Source: CBFFRJ01 sp051486985
GTDB taxonomy: Bacteria > Pseudomonadota > Gammaproteobacteria > Enterobacterales > Enterobacteriaceae
Assembly: GCF_051486985.1 (NCBI RefSeq)
Contig: NZ_JAHVDV010000027.1
Coordinates: 1-64,000 of the forward strand
Length of the DNA: 64,000 nt
Direction of reading: 5' to 3'
The notes under the pieces were generated by a model. That model was not told the DNA's origin and did no database searches. It saw nothing but the letters and a program-made list of their open reading frames with translations. The stretch's first letter is position 1, and each line of letters starts with the position of its first letter. A program made the position numbers and the translations under genes. This document shows, one piece after another, positions 24,149 to 33,383 of this stretch.

Positions 24149-25558
24149 TTATTCCATCATTTCCTGAATAAGCGCTGCTAATAACATAATTCCCCGCTCT
24201 TCGCGCTCCCCCCATTGCCACGAGGTATTGAGGCGGAAAAAGGGGGTGGGTTCACGGGCAGTTGAGAACATTTTACCGGGTGCAATGCTGACCTGATGAG
24301 CCAGCGCACGCTCACTCAGCGCTCCGGCATCCAGGGGGGCCGGTAATTCCAGCCATAAAAAATAGCCACTTTCGTTGCGATGGATTTTGACTTCCGCCGG
24401 AAGATGACGCAACAGCGCCTGCCACGCCTGCTGTTTACGTTCTGCAAGCGCTCGCCGCAAACGTCGCAGGTGAGTGTCGTAGCGTTGCGTATCCAGATAA
24501 TCGACCAGTGCCATCTGGATAGGCGAACTGGTCGAAAGCGTGCTCATCAGTTGTAACTGCTGGATGCGATGGGCATGTTTACCCGCCGCCACCCAACCGA
24601 TGCGAAACCCCGCCACCAGGCATTTAGAAAATGACGAACAATGCAGTGTCATATCGCTGGTATCCCATGCCTTTGCGGGCAGCGGTTTTTCCCGACCATA
24701 ATAGAGCTCGCTGTACACATCATCTTCTATCAGCTTTACGCCATGTTCCGTCAATAATGAAACCAGACGCGCTTTCTTTTCCGGACTGAGGGTAAATCCC
24801 AGCGGATTCTGGCTGTTTGGCATCAGCCAGCAGGCTTTGACCGGGTAGGTTTTCAGCGCGTCTTCCAGAGCTGCCATATCAATACCCTCATGGACATCCG
24901 TTGGCACGCTCAGCGCCTTTAACCGCAGCCGCTCAAGCGCCTGCAGTGCGCCGTAGAAACAAGGGGTTTCTACGATGACCCAGTCGCCGGGCTCGGTGAC
25001 AGCCTGCAGGCTGAGGTTCAGCGCTTCCAGCGCCCCGGCAGTGATAACAATCTCATCAGCAGGAATTTTCATCCCCTGCTGCGCATAGCGGCGTGAGATA
25101 GCCTGACGCAGCGCTGCATTCCCCGGCGGCAGATTTTCAATAATGCTGACCGCAGTGGCGCTCTTGCTGACGTTGGCAAGCGAGCGGTTAAGTTGCTGCA
25201 ACGGAAAGAGCCGCGGGTCAGGAAAAGCGGAACCGAACGGCAGAATCGAGGCATCCCGGCTCGCCTGCAGGATATCGAAAATGTAAGTGTTAATATCGAC
25301 CGCTTCGTCGCGCTGCACCTGAGCTGCGGGCGCGGGCTGCGGGCGATGCGATCGCGGCGCAACATAGTAACCGGACTGGGGACGCGCGGTGATATAGCCC
25401 TGGCTTTCCAGTAACTGATAGGCATGGCCGACGGTCATAAAGCTGTAGCCGCTGCTTGCGACCTGCTCACGCAGGGATGGTAGCCGCTCACCGGGACGCC
25501 AGGCCCCCAGCTCAATTTGCTCAATTATCTGTTGTGCCAGCCGTTGATATTTTTTCAT
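24149..25558 (-). CDS. ydcR: MocR-type regulator YdcR
   Basis: A 469-residue chimeric regulator. The N-terminal GntR winged helix (about 1-70) includes WRPGERLPSLREQVASSG. A linker of about 30 residues leads to a fold-type I aminotransferase domain. The PLP lysine lies in SSFSKCLVAGFRIGW, and SQNPLGFTLS is also typical. It is the orthologue of E. coli YdcR and lies directly upstream of ydcSTUV-patD on the same strand, so it probably controls that operon in response to a PLP-reactive amine. The start is the ATG at 25558 after AGGAAGAGG. Confidence 0.95.
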   Translation of the reverse strand: MKKYQRLAQQIIEQIELGAWRPGERLPSLREQVASSGYSFMTVGHAYQLLESQGYITARPQSGYYVAPRSHRPQPAPAAQVQRDEAVDINTYIFDILQASRDASILPFGSAFPDPRLFPLQQLNRSLANVSKSATAVSIIENLPPGNAALRQAISRRYAQQGMKIPADEIVITAGALEALNLSLQAVTEPGDWVIVETPCFYGALQALERLRLKALSVPTDVHEGIDMAALEDALKTYPVKACWLMPNSQNPLGFTLSPEKKARLVSLLTEHGVKLIEDDVYSELYYGREKPLPAKAWDTSDMTLHCSSFSKCLVAGFRIGWVAAGKHAHRIQQLQLMSTLSTSSPIQMALVDYLDTQRYDTHLRRLRRALAERKQQAWQALLRHLPAEVKIHRNESGYFLWLELPAPLDAGALSERALAHQVSIAPGKMFSTAREPTPFFRLNTSWQWGEREERGIMLLAALIQEMME

Positions 25559-25711
25559 CACCCTCTTCCTGCCCCGGTACGATCATATCAGGTGCCTTAA
25601 AATAGCAGAATTCAGGAAACTGTTATGGTTAAATTTCACATTATTGCCTCTGACAGTTCGTTTTTTGCCGTTTTACCATAACAGGTACAGCGTTTGACTT
25701 TGAGGTTGTGC

Positions 25712-27118
25712 ATGTTTGGTCTTGATGCGTTTCACCTGGCAAGGATCCAGTTTGCGTTTACTGTCTCCTTCCATATTATTTTCCCGGCGATCACTATTGG
25801 CCTTGCCAGCTTTCTGGCGGTGCTGGAGGGCTTATGGCTAAAAACCCGTAATCCTGTCTGGCACTCTCTTTATCACTTCTGGGCAAAAATTTTCGCCGTT
25901 AACTTTGGCATGGGCGTGGTGTCAGGCCTGGTGATGGCCTATCAGTTTGGTACGAACTGGAGCGGGTTTTCACAATTTGCCGGGAGCATAACCGGCCCGC
26001 TACTCACCTATGAAGTGCTCACTGCATTCTTCCTGGAAGCGGGTTTTCTTGGCGTAATGTTATTTGGCTGGCGTAAGGTCGGGCCGGGATTACACTTTTT
26101 CGCGACCTGTATGGTGGCGCTGGGAACCCTGATTTCCACCTTCTGGATCCTCGCCTCTAACAGCTGGATGCAGACCCCTCAGGGCTATGAGATTGTTAAC
26201 GGGCAGGTTGTCCCTGTGGACTGGTTTGCGGTGGTCTTTAACCCTTCGTTCCCGTACCGCCTGTTCCATATGTCGATTGCCGCTTTTCTCAGTAGCGCGT
26301 TGTTCGTTGGAGCCTCTGCCGCCTGGCACCTGCTGCGCGGCAACAGTACCCAGAGCATCCGAACAATGTTTTCTATGGCGCTGTGGATGACCCTTATCGT
26401 TGCCCCTATCCAGGCGATGGTCGGGGATATGCATGGCCTCAATACCCTTGAACACCAGCCGGCGAAAATTGCCGCGATTGAAGGCCACTGGGAGAATGTA
26501 CCTGGTGAACCCACCCCTCTGCTGCTGTTTGGTCTGCCCGACATGGAGCAGGAGCGTACCCGCTACGGACTCGAAATACCTGCGCTTGGCAGCCTGATCC
26601 TTACGCATAGTCTGGATAAACAGGTTCCGGCGCTGAAGGAGTTTGCCAAAGCAGACCGACCGAATTCCACCCTCGTATTCTGGTCGTTTCGCGTGATGGC
26701 GGGACTCGGCATGTTGATGATTTTGCTGGGCCTGATGGCAGTATGGTTGCGCTATAAACAGCGTCTCTACCGCTCGCGTCCTTTTTTATGGTTTGCCCTG
26801 CTGATGGGGCCATCCGGTCTAATTGCTATCCTTGCGGGCTGGGTAACCACCGAAGTGGGACGCCAGCCCTGGGTGGTGTATGGCTTACAACGCACGGCAG
26901 ACGCCGTTTCTGCTCATGGCGATCTGCACATGAGCGTGAGTTTGCTGGGTTTCATCCTCGTCTACACCTCGGTGTTCGGTGTTGGCTACAGCTACATGGT
27001 GCGGCTGATTAAAAAGGGGCCACAGGAAGACGAGTCCTACCCTGACGAGAACGATGGCCGCCCCGCCCGACCTCTCTCGGCCGCTGGCCCTGACTTTCTG
27101 ACCCAGGAGAAGCCGTAA
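25712..27118 (+). CDS. cioA: Cytochrome bd-type quinol oxidase subunit I, CIO type
   Basis: A 468-residue inner-membrane subunit of a bd oxidase, which reduces oxygen with quinol. Haem-ligand positions are visible as His21 in FAFTVSFHIIFP, a His in SFPYRLFHMSIAAF, and a Met in DLHMSVSLLGF; GRQPW is also present. The segment after GDMHGLNTLEHQPAKIAAIEGHWE is short, as in the cyanide-insensitive oxidase class rather than E. coli CydA. The start at 25712 (MFGLDAFHLARIQFAF) follows TGAGG; an upstream TTG frame is rejected. It is coupled to cioB by TAATG. Lower sensitivity to cyanide is known for the family, not shown here. Confidence 0.93.
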   Translation: MFGLDAFHLARIQFAFTVSFHIIFPAITIGLASFLAVLEGLWLKTRNPVWHSLYHFWAKIFAVNFGMGVVSGLVMAYQFGTNWSGFSQFAGSITGPLLTYEVLTAFFLEAGFLGVMLFGWRKVGPGLHFFATCMVALGTLISTFWILASNSWMQTPQGYEIVNGQVVPVDWFAVVFNPSFPYRLFHMSIAAFLSSALFVGASAAWHLLRGNSTQSIRTMFSMALWMTLIVAPIQAMVGDMHGLNTLEHQPAKIAAIEGHWENVPGEPTPLLLFGLPDMEQERTRYGLEIPALGSLILTHSLDKQVPALKEFAKADRPNSTLVFWSFRVMAGLGMLMILLGLMAVWLRYKQRLYRSRPFLWFALLMGPSGLIAILAGWVTTEVGRQPWVVYGLQRTADAVSAHGDLHMSVSLLGFILVYTSVFGVGYSYMVRLIKKGPQEDESYPDENDGRPARPLSAAGPDFLTQEKP

Positions 27119-28128
27119 TGGGTATCGATCTTTCACTTATCTGGTTTGTAATCATCGTATTCGCCACGCTGATGTATATCGTCATGGACGGGTTTGACCT
27201 CGGGATTGGCATCCTTTTTCCGCTGGTAAAAGGCGCAGAGGATCGTGACGTTATGGTTAACAGTGTGGCACCAGTATGGGATGGCAATGAGACCTGGCTG
27301 GTGCTGGGAGGCGCTGCGCTTTTTGGCGCGTTTCCACTGGCCTATGCGGTGATCGTTGATGCGCTGACGATTCCGCTCACCTTAATGTTGATTGGGCTCA
27401 TCTTTCGTGGCGTCGCCTTTGAGTTCCGCTTTAAAGCGACCCCTGCTCATCGACCTTTCTGGGATAAGGCATTTATGGGCGGATCGCTCCTGGCAACCTT
27501 CACGCAGGGCATAGTGGTCGGCGCGGTGATCAATGGGTTTCCGGTTGTTGCACGCACCTATTCGGGCGGCCCGTTTGACTGGCTGACCCCTTTCACCCTC
27601 TTTTGCGGCCTTGGCCTGACGGTGGCTTATGCGCTTTTAGGGTCAACCTGGCTTGTGATGAAAAGCGAGGATCGCCTTCAGGTAAGCATGCGCCATCTCA
27701 GCAGGAAGCTGCTGATGGTGTTGCTGGGGGTTATTGCGATCATCAGCCTCTGGACGCCCCTTATTCATCCTTCCATCGCCGGGCGCTGGTTTAGTCTGCC
27801 GAACCTCTTCCTGCTGCTGCCTGTCCCCGTGCTGGTTGCGGTGTTGAGCCTGTGGCAGTGGCGTACGCTTTACGATGCGAAGCATCACCATCTGCCTTTT
27901 GTTCTCACGCTGGGGCTGATTTTTCTCGGCTTTACCGGGCTTGGGATCAGTATCTGGCCGCATATTATTCCGCCAGCGATTACGCTCTGGCAAGCGGCGG
28001 CACCTGCGCAAAGTCAGGGTTTTATGCTGGTCGGCGCGTTGTTAATTATTCCCGTGATCCTGGTCTATACCTTCTGGAGCTATTACGTCTTTCGCGGCAA
28101 AGTGCAACACGGGGAGGGTTATCACTGA
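27118..28128 (+). CDS. cioB: Cytochrome bd-type quinol oxidase subunit II, CIO type
   Basis: A 336-residue membrane subunit with about eight membrane segments. The typical beginning LIWFVIIVFATLMYIVMDGFDLGIG and WDGNETWLVLGGAALFGAFP are both present. It pairs with subunit I, whose stop codon overlaps its ATG, and its own stop overlaps the next small gene. It completes the oxidase core without haem ligands of its own. Confidence 0.94.
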   Translation: MGIDLSLIWFVIIVFATLMYIVMDGFDLGIGILFPLVKGAEDRDVMVNSVAPVWDGNETWLVLGGAALFGAFPLAYAVIVDALTIPLTLMLIGLIFRGVAFEFRFKATPAHRPFWDKAFMGGSLLATFTQGIVVGAVINGFPVVARTYSGGPFDWLTPFTLFCGLGLTVAYALLGSTWLVMKSEDRLQVSMRHLSRKLLMVLLGVIAIISLWTPLIHPSIAGRWFSLPNLFLLLPVPVLVAVLSLWQWRTLYDAKHHHLPFVLTLGLIFLGFTGLGISIWPHIIPPAITLWQAAAPAQSQGFMLVGALLIIPVILVYTFWSYYVFRGKVQHGEGYH

Positions 28129-28256
28129 TGCATCACTCTCTCTGGTATCGCCTGTTATGGCTGGTCATAATCTGGGGCGGTAGCGTGATGGCGCTGGCGC
28201 TGGTCGGGCTCTTCTTTCGTGTACTGATGGCGTCGGCGGGGTTCAGGGCGCATTAG
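28128..28256 (+). CDS. Small third subunit of the bd oxidase (DUF2474-like)
   Basis: A 42-residue single-span protein (MHHSLWYRLLWLVIIWGG at the start, hydrophobic to about residue 33). Its ATG overlaps the cioB stop as TGATG. Size, position and the aromatic N-terminus fit the DUF2474 proteins that accompany CIO-type oxidases, analogous to CydX in CydAB. It probably stabilises the complex. Confidence 0.85.
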   Translation: MHHSLWYRLLWLVIIWGGSVMALALVGLFFRVLMASAGFRAH

Positions 28257-28279
28257 TCCGGCGTTGCTGCACTACAACG

Positions 28280-28307
28280 AGAAACGGCAGCCCAGGCTGC
28301 CGTTTCT
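28280..28307. terminator. Bidirectional terminator between the oxidase operon and rlhA
   Basis: AGAAACGGCAGCC at 28280-28292 pairs perfectly with its complement at 28295-28307, followed by TTTTAATT on the plus strand. It lies between the convergent oxidase operon and rlhA. Confidence 0.85.
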
Positions 28308-28312
28308 TTTAA

Positions 28313-30277
28313 TTACCCACCCTTACGCTTAGGCAGTGTCTTCATCAACTCTTCCGGGCTGACCGACGCCACTACGCTTCCCGGCAACGGCATTTTCAGA
28401 ATATGATTTTTAATTTTCCCAACTACGTGCATTTCGCACGGACGACAGTCAAATTTAAGCGTCAGTACCTCATCGCCATGCACCAGCTGCATCGGCGTGG
28501 CCTTCCAGCTTTTGATGTTACCTTTTGCCTGTTTCGGGCAGAGATTGAATGCAAAGCGCAGGCAATGCTTGGTGATCATCACCGGGACATCGCCCTTCTC
28601 TTCGTGCATTTCAAACGCGCCATCAATGAGTTTTACACCGTACTGCTGATAAAACTCACGCGCTTTGTGGTTGTAGACGTTGGCTAAAAACGTCAGGTGG
28701 GTATCCGGGTAGACCGGCGCGGGCACGGAAACAGGTTTACGGGTGCCGCGCCGGTAATTCGCCAGCCGGGCCTCGTCCAGCATCTCAACCGCTTCACGGC
28801 GCAGCTGATTCAACAGGCTGTTGGGCACAAAGAGCGCACCCGGCAGGTTGATGTCGATCTGGCGAGCATAAAAGAGAGTTTGCCCCAGTTTTGCCAGCCC
28901 CTCTTTCAGACTGTTTCGCGCTTTCTCCGCGTTGGTCGCCTCGTCAAACTGGCCATCGAGCGTATGCGTAATGGTAACGCCCTCTTCACTGGTCAGCGTC
29001 AGTACCAACTGCTCTTGCCACCCGCTGAGTGCAATATCCAGCGCAATGCGGCGCTCGCTCGACGTTTTGGTCAGCGCCTGTTGCCAGTTGTGGTCAAGGT
29101 TACGGTTGAGGGGATGGTTCGGGCGAACCTTGTACATGTCAGCCGGCATTTCATTGGGCCAGACGCGATAACGGTTTTCACCCGTCTTTTCGACGGTATT
29201 GGCACGAAAGCCCACAACTTCTCGCTTAATCAGCACGTTGAGGCCATCGCCGTTAGCCAGCGGCTCGGTGACCTGCACGTCAAGATGATCTTTGGTCACT
29301 TTCAGGACTTCGCCAACAGGCAGGCCAACAAATTTTGGCGAGTCAAAGGCACCGATGTCCCCTTTACGCGCATTGACGAAATAGTCGGTGCTGCCGCGAT
29401 GGAAGGTTTTATCCGTTGAGGGGATAAAGAAGTGCTCGGTACGCCCCGCCGAGGATCGCGCTAAGTCACCGCGATCCTCAATAATAGCGTCGAGCATCTG
29501 GCGATAGTGAGCAGTGATGTTTTTCACATAGCTCATGTCTTTGTAACGCCCTTCAATCTTAAAGGAGCGCACACCGGCATCGATGAGTGCGGCCAGGTTT
29601 TCACTCTGGTCGTTATCTTTCATCGACAACAGATGCTTTTCGTAGGAGACCACGCGGCCCTGATCGTCTTTCAGGGTATAGGGTAGTCGACAGGCCTGCG
29701 AGCAGTCACCACGGTTAGCGCTGCGACCGGTCTGAGCATGCGAAATATTACACTGCCCGGAATAGGCCACGCACAGGGCGCCGTGAATAAAGAACTCAAT
29801 GGTGGCATCTGTGGCCTGATGGATTTCGCGGATCTGATTCAGATTCAGCTCGCGCGCCAGCACAATCTGGCTGAAGCCAACATCCGAGAGGAATTTAGCT
29901 TTTTCAACGCTGCGGATATCACACTGCGTACTGGCATGCAGTTCAATGGGTGGGATATCAAGCTGCATGACCCCCATATCCTGCACAATCAGCGCATCGA
30001 CGCCGGTTTCATAAAGCGACGTTATCAGCTTACGGGCAGGTTCCAGCTCATCATCATGCAAAATAGTATTCAGGGTGATAAACACCTTCGCGCCATAGCG
30101 ATGGGCAAAGGGCACCAGCGCCGCGATGTCCTGCAAGCTGTTGCTGGCGTTATGGCGGGCACCGAACCCTGGTCCACCAATGTAAACCGCGTCCGCCCCG
30201 TGCAGAATAGCTTCGCGAGCGATCGCGGCGTCACGGGCAGGGCTTAAAAGTTCAAGATGCTGGGTTGGCAGGTGCAT
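28313..30277 (-). CDS. rlhA: 23S rRNA 5-hydroxycytidine C2501 synthase RlhA
   Basis: A 654-residue U32-family protein, the orthologue of E. coli RlhA (YdcP), which hydroxylates C2501 of 23S rRNA. The conserved cysteine cluster is seen in SGQCNISHAQTGRSANRGDCSQACRLPY (Fe-S or substrate region) and CRPCEMHVVGKIKNH near the C-terminus. The start at 30277 (MHLPTQHLELLSPAR) gives the same N-terminal length as E. coli; two ATGs further upstream are in frame but add residues not seen there. It is a single gene next to sutR, as in E. coli. Confidence 0.95.
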   Translation of the reverse strand: MHLPTQHLELLSPARDAAIAREAILHGADAVYIGGPGFGARHNASNSLQDIAALVPFAHRYGAKVFITLNTILHDDELEPARKLITSLYETGVDALIVQDMGVMQLDIPPIELHASTQCDIRSVEKAKFLSDVGFSQIVLARELNLNQIREIHQATDATIEFFIHGALCVAYSGQCNISHAQTGRSANRGDCSQACRLPYTLKDDQGRVVSYEKHLLSMKDNDQSENLAALIDAGVRSFKIEGRYKDMSYVKNITAHYRQMLDAIIEDRGDLARSSAGRTEHFFIPSTDKTFHRGSTDYFVNARKGDIGAFDSPKFVGLPVGEVLKVTKDHLDVQVTEPLANGDGLNVLIKREVVGFRANTVEKTGENRYRVWPNEMPADMYKVRPNHPLNRNLDHNWQQALTKTSSERRIALDIALSGWQEQLVLTLTSEEGVTITHTLDGQFDEATNAEKARNSLKEGLAKLGQTLFYARQIDINLPGALFVPNSLLNQLRREAVEMLDEARLANYRRGTRKPVSVPAPVYPDTHLTFLANVYNHKAREFYQQYGVKLIDGAFEMHEEKGDVPVMITKHCLRFAFNLCPKQAKGNIKSWKATPMQLVHGDEVLTLKFDCRPCEMHVVGKIKNHILKMPLPGSVVASVSPEELMKTLPKRKGG

Positions 30278-30527
30278 ACAGTCGTTGTTATCCATGATGT
30301 GCAAAATGGCGGCTATTGTAGTCAGTTCCCTGCTGTTTCACCACCTGCACCAGAAGCCATTTTTCGTATGGCGGCAAAGGATTGACGAAATTGATATTTT
30401 CCAGCACCGCTCGTTGAATTTATCCTTGGTTCATTACGCGAAAATCTTCTCAGGCGCCACGGTAACGGGTGGCCGTATGAAGATGAAACGTAATACGGAT
30501 ATTTCCTCGTCACGTTGTACGTTGTGG

Positions 30528-31100
30528 TTAATCGTCGTCGTTCTTTGCCGCAGGCTTGCTTGCGGCTTTTTCTTTTGGGTAGTGGATAAGCGAGTGGAAA
30601 TGGACGGTATGGGCGGAGCTATTGCGGTAGGCATGCGGCCTGTCACCGGCGAAACGCACCCCCGTTCCGGCTTTGAGCACCTTCCACTGCCCTTCAGTAC
30701 ACAGATCAAGCTCACCGGCAATCACCACGACGTGCTCAATCACCCCTTGCTCATGGGGCGTGGATTCACTGCGGGCCCCCGGTGCCAGGGTGATGGAAAA
30801 GTGATCGAAGCGCAGAACCTCGTCCCAGGGAAACAGGGGGGTAATCACCATCGCCTGTTGATCCGGATCGTAGGTCGTAGGCATATCATCTTCAGGCGGC
30901 GCGATAAAAGCAGAAAACGGCACGTTCAGACCCGTGGCTATCTTCCAGAGCGTGGCAACCGTCGGGCTGGATTCATTACGCTCAATTTGCCCGAGCATCG
31001 CTTTCGAAACGCCTGTTTCTTCAGCCAGCCGGGAGAGACTCCAGCGGCGGGACTGACGCAACGCTTTCAGCGTAGCCGCCAGATAACGCGTCGATTCCAT
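30528..31100 (-). CDS. sutR: XRE-cupin transcriptional regulator SutR
   Basis: A 190-residue regulator matching E. coli SutR (YdcN), with an N-terminal helix-turn-helix (WSLSRLAEETGVSKAMLGQIERNESS) and a C-terminal cupin (PHEQGVIEHVVVIAGELDLC). SutR regulates sulfur-utilisation genes and is known to repress genes of its own region. The start at 31100 follows GAGAGGAG. The C-terminal tail EKAASKPAAKNDDD extends past the E. coli end. It is divergent from ydcO, with a perfect palindrome in the spacer. Confidence 0.93.
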   Translation of the reverse strand: MESTRYLAATLKALRQSRRWSLSRLAEETGVSKAMLGQIERNESSPTVATLWKIATGLNVPFSAFIAPPEDDMPTTYDPDQQAMVITPLFPWDEVLRFDHFSITLAPGARSESTPHEQGVIEHVVVIAGELDLCTEGQWKVLKAGTGVRFAGDRPHAYRNSSAHTVHFHSLIHYPKEKAASKPAAKNDDD

Positions 31101-31131
31101 GATATCTCCTCTCAGACGTAGCTCGTCTCGC

Positions 31132-31151
31132 TTGTGCGCTATAGCGCACAA
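31132..31151. promoter_or_regulatory. Perfect 20-bp palindrome, probable SutR operator
   Basis: TTGTGCGCTATAGCGCACAA at 31132-31151 is a perfect palindrome in the sutR-ydcO spacer. A related half site, ATAACGCACAA at 31172-31182, lies 20 bases on toward ydcO. The placement covers both divergent promoters and fits autoregulation plus control of ydcO. Confidence 0.75.
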
Positions 31152-31192
31152 TGATAATTTTAACGGATGTTATAACGCACAAGGATAGCCGT

Positions 31193-32359
31193 ATGCGCGT
31201 CTCATCGTTCCCCTTTACTTCCCTTCTGGCCGGATTTGTCGCCGTCCTCGTTGGCTACGCCAGTTCCGCGGCCATCATCTGGCAGGCCGCGGCTGCCACG
31301 GGGGCAACGCCCTCGCAGATTGCGGGCTGGATGACCGCACTCGGTATCGGTATGGGGTTCAGTACTCTCGCGTTATCGCTCTGGTATCGCATGCCGGTCC
31401 TTACCGCCTGGTCAACGCCGGGCGCAGCCTTACTGGCGACCAGTCTGGACGGTTTGTCTCCCGGCGAGGCCGTCGGCATCTTCATTTTCGCCAATGCGCT
31501 GATTGTGCTTTGCGGCATAACGGGCCTGTTTGCACGACTGATGAAAGTCATTCCTCATACGCTTGCCGCTGCGATGCTGGCGGGTATCCTGTTGCGTTTT
31601 GGTCTTCAGGCCTTCAGCAATGTACAAGATAACGTGGTTATGTGCGGCAGTATGCTACTGGCCTGGCTTATCTGTAAAGCGCTGGCGCCTCGCTATGCCA
31701 TTGTTGCGACAATGATTATTGGCGCACTGGTTGCCGGGTTAAATGGGCATCTTGCCACAGAGCATCTCACCCTCTCGCTGGTGGTGCCTGAATTCACGCG
31801 TCCGGTCTTTAATCCGGCCTCCTTGCTCAGCATTGGTGTCCCCTTTTTCCTCGCTACGATGGCGTCACAAAATGCCCCCGGGTTTGCCACTATGCAGGCA
31901 GCGGGTTACCGGGTTGCGGTTTCGCCATTAATGATTTTTACCGGTGGCGTGGCGCTGCTGCTCTCGCCGTTTGGGGTCTACTCCATTTGCATTGCGGCGA
32001 TCACCGCTGCCATCTGTCAGAGCCCGGAAGCGCATCCTGATGCGCAACAACGCTGGAAGGCCGCCGTGGCGGCGGGAGGATTTTACCTGCTGGCGGGCGT
32101 CTTTGGCGGTTCCATCACCTCCTTGCTGAATGCCCTGCCAGTAAGCTGGATCCAGACGCTCGCCGGCGTGGCGCTGTTGGGGACGATTGGCGGCAGCTTA
32201 TTTCAGGCGCTGGCACATGAGAAAGAAAGGGACGCTGCGGTGGTCACCTTTCTGGTTACGGCAAGCGGCATCACCCTGCTGGGCGTGGGTTCGGCGTTCT
32301 GGGGACTGGTGGCGGGCGGTATCTGTTATGTCGCCCTGTCACGGACGCGTCGCACGTAA
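31193..32359 (+). CDS. ydcO: BenE-family transporter YdcO
   Basis: A 388-residue inner-membrane protein with about twelve hydrophobic segments, matching E. coli YdcO of the benzoate:H+ symporter family (BenE). The start at 31193 follows AAGGAT at 6 bases; an upstream ATG at 31151 overlaps the operator and is rejected. Features include LAGFVAVLVGYASSAA at the N-terminus and MASQNAPGFATMQAAGY in mid-protein. The substrate has not been proved. The 3' end overlaps the araC-type gene by 21 bases. Confidence 0.93.
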   Translation: MRVSSFPFTSLLAGFVAVLVGYASSAAIIWQAAAATGATPSQIAGWMTALGIGMGFSTLALSLWYRMPVLTAWSTPGAALLATSLDGLSPGEAVGIFIFANALIVLCGITGLFARLMKVIPHTLAAAMLAGILLRFGLQAFSNVQDNVVMCGSMLLAWLICKALAPRYAIVATMIIGALVAGLNGHLATEHLTLSLVVPEFTRPVFNPASLLSIGVPFFLATMASQNAPGFATMQAAGYRVAVSPLMIFTGGVALLLSPFGVYSICIAAITAAICQSPEAHPDAQQRWKAAVAAGGFYLLAGVFGGSITSLLNALPVSWIQTLAGVALLGTIGGSLFQALAHEKERDAAVVTFLVTASGITLLGVGSAFWGLVAGGICYVALSRTRRT

Positions 32360-33211
32360 TTGCGACGGCGTTACGCCATATACCGCTCGGAAACGGTTAC
32401 TGAAGTGGCTCGGCGAACTGAAACCGCAGGCCATCGCAATCGCCGTCAGCGAGAGCTCGCTGTTTAATAATTGTGTTTTTGCCTGCGCCATGCGCCGTTG
32501 CATCACGTACTGATGCGGTGCCAGCCCCATCGACTGCCGGAACATGCGGGCAAAGTGGTATTCGCTGAGCGCCGCCTGTTCTGCCAGATCGGCGAGCAAA
32601 AGCGGCTGGGAAAGATGTGCTTCAATCCAGTCCACTACATGGCGTAACACTGCCGGCGCCAGACCGCCCTTTACGGTCGGTAACTGCCATTGCACGCTGC
32701 TGTAGTGCTGGATCAGGTGCGTTAACAGCAAGGTTGATGCCGTGCTGAAGGTCAGCTGGTTGGCTTTCTGATGCCAGTTACTGCCCAGTAAGAACTGGCG
32801 ATACAGCAGCGTGATGCGTTCATCCTGAGCAAAGGTTTTTTCATCAAGGGTAAAAGCGGCCGGGCTGCGGTCCCAGATTCGTTCCCCGATATCACGCAAA
32901 TGCGCGTCGGTGCAGTACAGGTGGACAAAGGACAAGTCATCACGAATGTCCCAGCTTGATTCGCTCTCCTGAGGCAGCAGGCAAAACCGGTCGGGCCCAC
33001 CGCCATTCTTCCAGCCCGATGCGGTTTTATGGTAGCTCTCATACCCGTCAGCCACATACAGGCTCAGGGTATGGTGATCGCAGTACTGCGTAATGTTATC
33101 GCGTTTATTTGACCAGGCCGCCAGTTGAATACCAGAGTGCAACGCCACTGAATCATGCAGGACGGCATTATGATGTTTAAGATTTTCAAAGGCCTGATAG
33201 CTCGGTGACAT
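32339..33211 (-). CDS. AraC-family transcriptional regulator
   Basis: A 290-residue regulator with a cupin-like N-terminal sensory domain and a C-terminal pair of helix-turn-helix motifs (LADLAEQAALSEYHFARMFRQ and ALTAIAMACGFSSPSHFSNRFR-type sequence, with SLTAIAMA actually present). It is divergent from the EamA exporter gene with 172 bases between, so it probably activates it. The ATG at 33211 lacks a strong ribosome site; a TTG five codons upstream exists. The effector is unknown. Confidence 0.87.
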   Translation of the reverse strand: MSPSYQAFENLKHHNAVLHDSVALHSGIQLAAWSNKRDNITQYCDHHTLSLYVADGYESYHKTASGWKNGGGPDRFCLLPQESESSWDIRDDLSFVHLYCTDAHLRDIGERIWDRSPAAFTLDEKTFAQDERITLLYRQFLLGSNWHQKANQLTFSTASTLLLTHLIQHYSSVQWQLPTVKGGLAPAVLRHVVDWIEAHLSQPLLLADLAEQAALSEYHFARMFRQSMGLAPHQYVMQRRMAQAKTQLLNSELSLTAIAMACGFSSPSHFSNRFRAVYGVTPSQLRATRP

Positions 33212-33383
33212 AAACGCACGTAACAAAAAAGTAACCAGAATTGCAGTCTATGAATTCCTGCTGTGCGATGCCAGCCTTTCTCTAAAAAAGCGCAAGAATT
33301 TGCAAGTGGTGGCGGGCTTTATGCAAGCCCGGACGGCAGATTGCCGCGACACTAACGACTGGTCTGGTTTAAAAGGTAAAACA

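Noticed and set aside
28697..29419. Plus-strand frame of 240 codons within rlhA
   Set aside because: Antisense shadow of a highly conserved gene with no ribosome site.
30285..31121. Plus-strand frame of 278 codons opposite sutR
   Set aside because: sutR on the other strand matches E. coli SutR across its length; the opposite frame has no family features.
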